A stretch of DNA of 64,000 nucleotides from contig NZ_JBIGIC010000018.1 in the NCBI RefSeq assembly GCF_043555985.1, positions 1 to 64,000 on the forward strand, given 5' to 3'. Each line of letters begins with the position of its first letter. Positions within the stretch are counted from its first letter, which is position 1. The position numbers and the translations under genes were made by a program. This DNA comes from Pelomonas candidula. GTDB lineage: Bacteria > Pseudomonadota > Gammaproteobacteria > Burkholderiales > Burkholderiaceae_C. The notes under the pieces were generated by a model. That model had not been told where the DNA came from and made no database searches. It was given only the letters and a program-made list of their open reading frames with translations. This document shows, piece by piece, positions 57,301 to 64,000 of this stretch.

Positions 57301-57924
57301 GTGGCACGCTACCTCGGCCCCAAGGGCAAACTTTCCCGCCGCGAAGGCACCGACCTCTACCTGAAGAGCGCCCGTCGCGCCATCAGCGACAAGGTCAAGT
57401 TCGACAGCAAGCCCGGCCAGCACGGTCGCACCTCGGGTCAGCGCACTTCTGACTTCGGCCTGCAACTGCGTGAAAAGCAGAAGGTCAAGCGCATGTATGG
57501 CGTGCTGGAGCGTCAGTTCCGCCGCTACTTTGCCGAAGCCGAGCGCCGCAAGGGCTCGACCGGCGTGAACCTGCTGCAACTGCTGGAATCGCGTCTGGAC
57601 AACGTCGTCTACCGCATGGGCTTCGGCTCGACCCGCGCCGAGGCTCGTCAGCTGGTTTCGCACAAGGGCATCGTCGTGAACGGCGAGGTCGTCAACATCG
57701 CTTCCTACATGGTCAAGGCCGGTGACACCGTCGCCGTGCGCGAAAAGGCCAAGAAGCAGCTGCGCGTGACCGAGTCCTTCAAGCTGGCCGATTCCATCGG
57801 CCTGCCGGCCTGGGTTGCCGTTGACGGCACCAAGCTCGAAGGCGTGTTCAAGAAGGCTCCGGACCGCGATGAGTTCGGTGCCGAGATCAACGAATCGCTG
57901 ATCGTCGAGTTGTACTCGCGTTAA
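57301..57924 (+). CDS. rpsD: Small-subunit ribosomal protein S4
   Basis: A 207-residue protein that starts 16S assembly. ARYLGPKGKLSRREGTDLYL is at the N-terminus, and the S4 domain includes RLDNVVYRMGFGSTRAEARQ. The start is a GTG at 57301 with CAAGGACA upstream. In E. coli S4 represses the alpha operon, and the leader hairpin here may serve such control. Confidence 0.98.
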   Translation: MARYLGPKGKLSRREGTDLYLKSARRAISDKVKFDSKPGQHGRTSGQRTSDFGLQLREKQKVKRMYGVLERQFRRYFAEAERRKGSTGVNLLQLLESRLDNVVYRMGFGSTRAEARQLVSHKGIVVNGEVVNIASYMVKAGDTVAVREKAKKQLRVTESFKLADSIGLPAWVAVDGTKLEGVFKKAPDRDEFGAEINESLIVELYSR

Positions 57925-58063
57925 TGTTTCCCCCCGCCGATCACGCCCATCCGGGCGCGGTCGGCGTTTCCTCGTCCGGGCCTCAAAGCCCTTCGAAGGC
58001 TCTGCCCGGCTGGTCCTCAGCCTTATCGGTGTAACGAACCGAGGGTATTGAAAGAAAGACCTC

Positions 58064-59053
58064 ATGCAAACCAACTTGCTCAAACCCAAGTCCATCAACG
58101 TGGAGCCCCTGGGCGGTCATCGCGCCAAGGTCACGCTGGAGCCGTTCGAACGCGGCTACGGTCACACCCTGGGCAACGCCCTGCGCCGTGTGCTGCTCTC
58201 GTCGATGGTGGGGTATGCGCCGACGGAAGTGACGATTGCTGGCGTGCTCCACGAGTACTCGGCCATCGACGGCGTGCAAGAGGACGTGGTTCACATCATG
58301 CTGAACCTCAAGGGCGTCGTCTTCCGCCTGCACAACCGTGAAGAAGTGACCCTGGTCCTGCGCAAGGAAGGCGAAGGCCCCGTCACCGCGGCCGACATCC
58401 AGACCCCGCACGACGTTGAGATCATCAACCCCGAGCACGTCATTGCCCACCTGTCGCAAGGCGGCAAGCTGGATATGCAGATCAAGGTTGAAAAGGGCCG
58501 TGGCTACGTGCCCGGCACGATGCGCCGCTTCGGCGACGAGCCGACCAAGAGCATCGGCCGCATCGTCCTCGACGCCTCGTTCTCGCCCGTCAAGCGCGTC
58601 AGCTACGCCGTCGAAAACGCCCGCGTCGAGCAGCGTACCGACCTGGACAAGCTGGTCATGGAAATCGAAACCAACGGCGCCATCTCGCCCGAGGAAGCGA
58701 TCCGTGCTTCGGCCAAGATCCTGGTTGAGCAACTGGCCGTCTTCGCCCAGTTGCAAGGCACCGACCTGGTCGACGCCTTCGACCAGCCGGCCCAGCGCTC
58801 CAGCAGCTTCGACCCGATCCTGCTGCGCCCGGTCGACGAGCTCGAACTGACCGTGCGTTCGGCCAACTGCCTGAAGGCCGAAAACATCTACTACATCGGC
58901 GACCTGATCCAGCGCACCGAGACCGAGCTGCTGAAGACCCCGAACCTGGGTCGCAAGTCGCTCAACGAAATCAAGGAAGTCCTCGCTTCGCGCGGTCTGA
59001 CCTTGGGCGCGCGTCTCGAGAACTGGCCTCCCCAAGGTCTCGACAAGCGTTGA
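58064..59053 (+). CDS. rpoA: DNA-directed RNA polymerase subunit alpha
   Basis: A 329-residue subunit with the same length as E. coli. The N-terminal assembly domain includes LEPFERGYGHTLGNALRRVL. The C-terminal domain, which binds UP elements and activators, includes RSANCLKAENIYYIGDLIQR and LGRKSLNEIKEVLASRGL. GAAAGAAAG lies before the ATG. It lies between rpsD and rplQ as expected. Confidence 0.99.
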   Translation: MQTNLLKPKSINVEPLGGHRAKVTLEPFERGYGHTLGNALRRVLLSSMVGYAPTEVTIAGVLHEYSAIDGVQEDVVHIMLNLKGVVFRLHNREEVTLVLRKEGEGPVTAADIQTPHDVEIINPEHVIAHLSQGGKLDMQIKVEKGRGYVPGTMRRFGDEPTKSIGRIVLDASFSPVKRVSYAVENARVEQRTDLDKLVMEIETNGAISPEEAIRASAKILVEQLAVFAQLQGTDLVDAFDQPAQRSSSFDPILLRPVDELELTVRSANCLKAENIYYIGDLIQRTETELLKTPNLGRKSLNEIKEVLASRGLTLGARLENWPPQGLDKR

Positions 59054-59148
59054 TTTTTAAGTGGGTGGCGCGCTGACCAACGCCACCCGGTGCACCCGCC
59101 AGTACCTGATCCGGCTGGCGGCATTAATGAAGTGAAAGGAAAAGCACC

Positions 59149-59538
59149 ATGCGTCACCGTAACGGCCTCCGCAAACTCAACCGTACCAGCGCCCACCGCG
59201 CTGCCATGCTGCGCAACATGTGCGTTTCGCTGCTCGAGCACGAAGCCATCAAGACCACGGTCCCCAAGGCCAAGGAACTGCGTCGCGTCGTTGAGCCCCT
59301 GATCACGCTCGCCAAGGAACCCACGCTGGCCAACCGCCGCCTGGCTTTCGACCGCCTGCGTGACCGCGACATCGTCACCAAGCTGTTCAACGTGCTGGGC
59401 CCGCGCTTTGCGGCTCGTCCGGGCGGCTACACCCGCATCCTGAAGATGGGCTTCCGTGTCGGCGACAACGCGCCCATGGCCTTCGTCGAACTGGTGGACC
59501 GCGCCGAAGGCGAGACCGCCGGCGAAGCCGTCGAATAA
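59149..59538 (+). CDS. rplQ: Large-subunit ribosomal protein L17
   Basis: A 129-residue protein (MRHRNGLRKLNRTSAHRAAM, LEHEAIKTTVPKAKELRRVV). GAAAGGAAA precedes the ATG. It is the last gene of the ribosomal block. Confidence 0.98.
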   Translation: MRHRNGLRKLNRTSAHRAAMLRNMCVSLLEHEAIKTTVPKAKELRRVVEPLITLAKEPTLANRRLAFDRLRDRDIVTKLFNVLGPRFAARPGGYTRILKMGFRVGDNAPMAFVELVDRAEGETAGEAVE

Positions 59539-59559
59539 GTTCAGCTTTCGCTGATCTGC

Positions 59560-59585
59560 AAAGCCCGCCTCGTGCGGGCTTTTTT
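59560..59585 (+). terminator. Terminator after rplQ
   Basis: AAGCCCGC (59561-59568) pairs with GCGGGCTT, followed by six T. It ends the alpha operon and may also serve the convergent kinase gene. Confidence 0.9.
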
Positions 59586-59623
59586 GCGTCTGCGCCCGCG
59601 GCTGGGATGGCCGGAGCCTGAGG

Positions 59624-61561
59624 TCACTGCACGATGTCGAAGACCAGCTTCGCCGCGCCGTAGTCCTGGCTGCAGTCGCCGCCGCCAGCGCAGACGGCGC
59701 GGCCCAGGTAGGCGGGCTGGCGGCCGGCCTGCTCGCCCAGCATGGTGGCAGCTGTGGTGCCGACGGCGAGTTCGGTCAGGCCGCTGTCCACGCCGATCTT
59801 GAGCCCTGTCAGGTCGCGCGGCGTGGCGGACACGACGACGAACAGCTGCTCGGCGCCGGCAGGCGGGCTGACGTCCAGCGGCATAGCCGGGCCCGGCAAC
59901 GTGAGGGTCTGGCCGGCCTTGATACGGTGCTGGGTCAGCACGGTGTTGGGCATCAGCTGGATCAAGGTGCCGTCAGGGCCCAGTGCGAGCACGTGGTAGT
60001 AGCCGTCGCGCTCGGAGCGCAGCGTGAACGCAAGCCGGTCGTGGCCGATGCGCAGCTGCGTCTTCTTGGCCGCGAGCTCCACCTTGAATCCGGCGCTCTG
60101 GCCGGCCAGGATGCGCTCGAAGTCTGTGTTCGGGTCGATGCTGGTGACGGCGGCGGGCGCGGGAGCTTGCACGGGCGCCGCCGCGACAGGCGTTTCGGCG
60201 ACGCTGGCGGACGGTGCCGGCGGTGATGCGGTGATGGGGGGCGCTGTTTCTGGGGCGTTGCGCCTGGGCGGAGTCGACGTGAGCGACAGATACGCCACCA
60301 CGCCCACGGCGACGAGCCCCAGCGCGCCGAGCCCGGCGTACAGCGGCGTACGCGACGACACCTTGGCAGGCTCGGCCAGCGGTGCCGGTGATGGCGTGGC
60401 GGCAGCACGGGGCGTCGACACCGTACCGGTCGGTGCTGGCGCGGCATTGCCAAAGCCCGCCAGAGGATCTGCCACCGGAGCGCCGGCGACCGGCGGGCGC
60501 ACGGGCCGGATGATGGTCTTGTCGTCGTCCTGCCCGAAGTCGTCCGGCAGCGTTGCGTGGGCGGCGGGGGCGGGGCGGTCCAGCTCGGCGATCAGCTCCG
60601 CGATGCTCTGCGGGCGATCTTCGGGCTTCACCGACAGCGCGCGATCGATGGCGTGCAGGAAGCTGTCGCTGTACTGGCCAGCCACCAACTGGCGCAGCGG
60701 CTGGTAGGTGTCGCCCATCATGCGGCCCACCGACGGCGGCGGCGTGCGGCGCGTGATGGCGAAGTAGACGACGGCCGCCAGCGCGTAGATGTCGGTCCAT
60801 GGGCCCTGCTTCATGTGCGGCACTTCGGCGTACTGCTCCAGCGGCGCGTAGCCGGGCTTGAGGATGACCGTGAGGGCCTGCGTCATGTCGCTGATGACGC
60901 GGCGCGCGGCGCCGAAGTCCAGCAGCAGCGGCCGCGTGTGCAGGCCGCCGAGCAGGATGATGTTGTCGGGCGCGATGTCGCGGTGGAAGCACTGCTCGCC
61001 GTGGATGACCTTGAGCGCCTCCGACAGCGGGCTCAAGAGGCCGCGCAGCCAGGCCTCGTCCGGCGGGCCGGGCAGGGCCTTCAGCGTGTCCTTCAGCGTC
61101 TGGCCCTCGTAGAACGGCATGACCATGTAGGCCGTGCCGTTGGCCTCCCAGAAGCGGTAGACCTTGACCAGCGCCGGGTGGTCGAACTGGGCCAGCAGGC
61201 GGGCCTCGTTGATGAAGCTCTTCAGGCCGGCTTCGAAGGTGTCGCGATAGCGCTCGGCCTTGACGCTGACGCTGGTGCCGGCGCCGCGCGAGGCCAGCTG
61301 CGACGGCATGTATTCCTTCAGCGCGACCTTGCGTTGCAGCGAGTGGTCCAGCGCCAGGTAGACGATGCCGAAGCCGCCTTCGCCCAGCGTGCGCGTCAGC
61401 TCGAACTCGGCCAGCCGCGTGCCGACGGGCAGCGAGTTGCCGTCGCTCATCGCGGCGGCGCTGCTGGGCTGAGGCGTCGGTGCCGCGACCTGCTGCGTCT
61501 TGTTGAAGGGCGCTGGGCTGGGCTGGATCTGCGTCGGCAGATCATCGTCGTTGGCGGTCAT
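59624..61561 (-). CDS. ppkA: PpkA-like Ser/Thr kinase with DUF4384-like domain
   Basis: A 645-residue membrane-anchored kinase. Residues 52-315 are a Hanks-type kinase: G-loop GEGGFG (61-65), Lys82 in VALKEYMP, Glu119, HRD at 193-195 and DFG at 215-217. A transmembrane segment (GLGALGLVAVGVVAYLSLT) lies near 405-425. A Pro/Ala linker leads to a DUF4384-like domain (GYYHVLALGPDGTLIQLMPN) that would be periplasmic. In known type VI systems PpkA controls secretion by phosphorylating Fha. Neither an Fha protein nor a PppA phosphatase is visible in this window. The ATG overlaps the tagF stop by four bases. Confidence 0.85.
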   Translation of the reverse strand: MTANDDDLPTQIQPSPAPFNKTQQVAAPTPQPSSAAAMSDGNSLPVGTRLAEFELTRTLGEGGFGIVYLALDHSLQRKVALKEYMPSQLASRGAGTSVSVKAERYRDTFEAGLKSFINEARLLAQFDHPALVKVYRFWEANGTAYMVMPFYEGQTLKDTLKALPGPPDEAWLRGLLSPLSEALKVIHGEQCFHRDIAPDNIILLGGLHTRPLLLDFGAARRVISDMTQALTVILKPGYAPLEQYAEVPHMKQGPWTDIYALAAVVYFAITRRTPPPSVGRMMGDTYQPLRQLVAGQYSDSFLHAIDRALSVKPEDRPQSIAELIAELDRPAPAAHATLPDDFGQDDDKTIIRPVRPPVAGAPVADPLAGFGNAAPAPTGTVSTPRAAATPSPAPLAEPAKVSSRTPLYAGLGALGLVAVGVVAYLSLTSTPPRRNAPETAPPITASPPAPSASVAETPVAAAPVQAPAPAAVTSIDPNTDFERILAGQSAGFKVELAAKKTQLRIGHDRLAFTLRSERDGYYHVLALGPDGTLIQLMPNTVLTQHRIKAGQTLTLPGPAMPLDVSPPAGAEQLFVVVSATPRDLTGLKIGVDSGLTELAVGTTAATMLGEQAGRQPAYLGRAVCAGGGDCSQDYGAAKLVFDIVQ

Positions 61562-62259
61562 GAGGCAGCGGTCGCGGCGCCGAACAGCAGCCGCATGTCG
61601 TCAGGGGAGGGCAGGCCGCGGGTGACCAGCAGGCGGGGCTCGCCCGACTGGCCATCGGCCCACCAGAAGGCGTGGCCGGCCGCCGCGTGGCGCCAGGCCT
61701 GCGACTGGCCGTCGGCGACCAGCGCGATGATCGCTTCGGCGCCGGCGGCCGAGTGGATGGTGAACGGCGCGCCGCCGGGCAGCAGCTCGGCCAGCGTGGC
61801 CGGCACGTCCCAGCCGGGGCGGGGGCACTGGGCCAGCTCGGCTTCGAGGCGGTCGACGGGCCAGTCGTCCTGCAGCGCGTCGGCAGCCAGGTCGTCGAGG
61901 TCGTGCAGCCAGCTCAGCAGCGTGCGCAGCTCGCCGTCGCCGTGCGGCGGTTCGACGAGCGGCGCGATCAGCGTCAGCGGGAAGTAGCGACCGATGCGGT
62001 CCACCGATGGCATCAGCACGCCGGCCCAGGCGCGGTCGCCGAATGGCGCGGGCAGCAGGCCCGGCATCAGCACGAAGCGCCAGGCCGGGCAGGCCAGGTA
62101 GTGCTGCAGCCAGTCGGCCGGCGAGCGCTGCTGCAGGCCGGCGAGGCCGGCGGCGAGCCAGCCGTCCCAGAACGCGACGAAGTCGGGCTCGAGCCGGCGC
62201 GAGGCGAAGTCGCCCAGGCTGGGCAGCTTGCCATGCCAGCCGGCGATGACGTCGCTCAC
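61558..62259 (-). CDS. tagF: Type VI secretion protein TagF (ImpM, DUF2094)
   Basis: A 233-residue cytoplasmic protein. The N-terminus IAGWHGKLPSLGDFASRRL, then FWDGWLAAGL and DRAWAGVLMPSVDRIGRYFP are typical of TagF/ImpM. In Pseudomonas TagF represses type VI activity after translation. The start is a GTG at 62259 that overlaps the tssM TGA by four bases. A longer frame (to 62436) lies inside tssM and is not used. Its stop overlaps the kinase ATG. Confidence 0.9.
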   Translation of the reverse strand: MSDVIAGWHGKLPSLGDFASRRLEPDFVAFWDGWLAAGLAGLQQRSPADWLQHYLACPAWRFVLMPGLLPAPFGDRAWAGVLMPSVDRIGRYFPLTLIAPLVEPPHGDGELRTLLSWLHDLDDLAADALQDDWPVDRLEAELAQCPRPGWDVPATLAELLPGGAPFTIHSAAGAEAIIALVADGQSQAWRHAAAGHAFWWADGQSGEPRLLVTRGLPSPDDMRLLFGAATAAS

Positions 62260-64000
62260 ATCGCCCCCGGGCAGCGGAACTGCGAGATCTCGCGCAGCCG
62301 GAACGGGTTGAACACGCTGGCAGCCGTCACGTCCAGGCGGGCCTTGCGGCCTTCCAGGTTCAGCAGCACGCTGAACTTCTCGGGCTGGGCGCCAGGCTGC
62401 ACCTCGAAGCGCTCGAACAGCCGGAACAGCGCCCACGGGCCTTCGAACATCAGCGGCGTGGCCAGTGCCGGCGTCGTGTTGACCTTGATCTGCGAGGCCA
62501 CGCGTGTGCTGGGCCAGGTGATGGTCTGCGCCGTGCCGCCGGGCGTGAAGACCAGGTGCTGGCCGTCGATGTCCAGGCTCAGCTCCTTCAGCCCGTCGGC
62601 GAGCTCGCCGGCGCGGATATCGACGCGGAAGCCCGGTGCCTTGCCGCCGCCTCGGAAGAACACCTCGCGGATGCGCGCGGCGCGCTGGAACTCGGCCAGC
62701 GCGGCAGGCGCTGGCGGGCGTGTGCCGTCGGGCAGCGGCTTGTACGTCCAGGTGGCCGTGCCGGTGTCGACCAGCGGCTGCAGGCGGCGCTGGAAGAAGT
62801 CGTCCAGCATGCCGCCGTTGCCGAACAGCTGGCCGAAGTCCTCGGGCAGCACGTCGGCACGCGAGTTGGCCGCGAACGGGTAGCGGTTGGCGATGGCGCG
62901 CTGGCAGAACTCGGTGACCGGCCGCAGATCGGCCGTCAGCAGGTCACGCTCGGCACTGCGGCCCTGACGGTCTCCCGCGTCGGCCAGCGTCTCCAGCACG
63001 CCGCGGATCATGTCCGGCTGCTGGCCGGCCGCGGCCTTCAGCTTGGCGCCGCCGCCACCGCCGGCGGGCGGCGGGGCCTTGCTCTTTTGCGCGGCGTCGA
63101 TGGCCACGAGTTGCAGGTTCAGCTCCTCGAAGAGCTTGCGCGTGTCGTCGATGGGCGCCGGGTTGCCGGTGACGAGGCGCCGGTAGTTGGCGAAGTGGTC
63201 GTCGACCATCTGCTCCACCGCGACACCGCCACCGGCCGCCGGGGCGGCACCGCCGTCGGACAGCGCGGCCGCGTCGGCCTTGGCCTGCTTGACCTTGTCG
63301 CTCAGCGCCGCTGCGGCGCCGGCGAGACCACTGGGCGCTGCGGCCGGCGGCGGCACCAGCGTCGTTTCCTCGGCGATGCGGCGCGTCAGCTTGGTCAGCG
63401 GCGAGTCGGGCGAGGCCAGCAGGCGCGAGGCCTCGATGCTGCCGGCCAGGCCGCCCAGCTGCACCAGCTTCACGTCGGCCAGGTACTTGTCCCAGACCTT
63501 GATGTACTCCTCCAGGAACAGCCGGCGCACGCGGTTGTTGAGCTGGTCGCCCAGCAGCGCGTCCTTCTGGCGCTGCGGGTCGGCCGGTACGCCCAGCACC
63601 CAGCTCTCCTCGGCCGCGAGCTTGCTGGCCACCAGCGCCAGCGACGACTGGAAGCTGCGGCGGTAGCCGTCGCGCGTGTACAGGCCCGGGATGCCGCGCG
63701 TCAGCGGCTCGCCGCTGGCCCGCGTGAAGACCTTGGCCGCGTCCGGCCCGGCGGCCGAGGCCACCGAGAACTCCGGCGCGTCGCTGCCGCGGCTCTGGCG
63801 CTTCAGGCGGCTGAACACGCGGTACTCCAGCGGGTAGGCCACCAGCATCTCGCGCACGCTGCTCACCAGGGTCTGGTCCATCGGTGCGATGGCGGGCGGC
63901 GCACCCAGCGCGAGCAGCGCGTCGAGGTGGGCGTCCAGTTGCTGGCGCTGCTCGGCGGTCAGGCTGCGGGCGTACTGCTGGTCCCAGTCGCTGCCGATCC
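62256..64000 (-). CDS. tssM: Type VI secretion protein TssM (IcmF), C-terminal part
   Basis: About 580 residues of the C-terminal part are visible. The reading frame stays open to the window edge, so the N-terminal membrane and NTPase part lies beyond 64000. Recognisable segments are WDQQYARSL, GIPGLYTRDGYRRSFQSSL, the periplasmic repeat region, and the C-terminal GPWALFRLFERFEVQPG with SVFNPFRLREISQFRCPGAM, as in IcmF family proteins. TssM forms the inner-membrane part of the type VI membrane complex with TssL and TssJ. The ATG at 63881 is internal, since the frame continues upstream of it. A low-complexity Ala/Pro/Gly stretch lies near the middle. Confidence 0.9.
   Translation of the reverse strand, partial: IGSDWDQQYARSLTAEQRQQLDAHLDALLALGAPPAIAPMDQTLVSSVREMLVAYPLEYRVFSRLKRQSRGSDAPEFSVASAAGPDAAKVFTRASGEPLTRGIPGLYTRDGYRRSFQSSLALVASKLAAEESWVLGVPADPQRQKDALLGDQLNNRVRRLFLEEYIKVWDKYLADVKLVQLGGLAGSIEASRLLASPDSPLTKLTRRIAEETTLVPPPAAAPSGLAGAAAALSDKVKQAKADAAALSDGGAAPAAGGGVAVEQMVDDHFANYRRLVTGNPAPIDDTRKLFEELNLQLVAIDAAQKSKAPPPAGGGGGAKLKAAAGQQPDMIRGVLETLADAGDRQGRSAERDLLTADLRPVTEFCQRAIANRYPFAANSRADVLPEDFGQLFGNGGMLDDFFQRRLQPLVDTGTATWTYKPLPDGTRPPAPAALAEFQRAARIREVFFRGGGKAPGFRVDIRAGELADGLKELSLDIDGQHLVFTPGGTAQTITWPSTRVASQIKVNTTPALATPLMFEGPWALFRLFERFEVQPGAQPEKFSVLLNLEGRKARLDVTAASVFNPFRLREISQFRCPGAM

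Overview
The window is a high-GC chromosomal segment, most likely from a betaproteobacterium of the order Burkholderiales (Roseateles/Mitsuaria/Rubrivivax-like; this placement is inferred). The reasons are the gene order tRNA-Tyr/Gly/Thr-tuf-tRNA-Trp-secE-nusG-rplKAJL-rpoBC-rpsLG-fusA-tuf-S10-spc-alpha, the zinc-free S14, the betaproteobacterial protein starts, and a GlcNAc/chitin locus with large TonB-dependent receptors. I see no insertion sequence, prophage, CRISPR array or plasmid feature.

Region 1 (1-3636) holds a radical-SAM DNA-repair-type gene overlapping a DUF4130/TIGR03915-type partner, followed convergently by an orphan TPR-GAF protein. Region 2 (3720-14232) is a compact, mostly overlapping plus-strand operon for chitin and N-acetylglucosamine: GlcNAc kinase, GntR/UTRA regulator, NagA, SIS-type deaminase, GH3 hexosaminidase, AmpG-like permease, secreted GH16 and GH18 hydrolases, a NagX-like membrane acyltransferase and a DUF6445 protein. 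Together these can degrade chitin outside or in the periplasm, import oligomers, split them to GlcNAc, phosphorylate, deacetylate and deaminate to fructose-6-phosphate.

Region 3 (14355-24200) has two TonB-dependent receptors (both minus), two tandem cupin_8/JmjC-like proteins (plus) and a flavin-dependent tryptophan-halogenase-like protein (minus). Short motifs are shared between the two receptor promoters, and one of them also occurs in the nagK promoter, which suggests a single regulon. The joint role of the halogenase, cupins and DUF6445 protein is unknown and is the best candidate here for an undescribed system.

Region 4 (24640-59590) is the core transcription/translation block: four tRNAs, two nearly identical tuf genes, secE, nusG, L11/L1/L10/L7-L12, rpoB, rpoC, the str operon and the S10, spc and alpha operons. 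Three departures stand out. A PIN-domain gene sits antisense between rpoC and rpsL, a peroxiredoxin sits between rpsQ and rplN, and a terminator plus new promoter separate rpsJ from rplC. Leader hairpins lie before rplJ, rpoB and rpsD.

Region 5 (59624-64000, minus) is the distal end of a type VI secretion cluster: tssM (its 5' part lies beyond the window), tagF and a PpkA-like Ser/Thr kinase with a DUF4384-like C-terminus, all overlapping by 4 bases.
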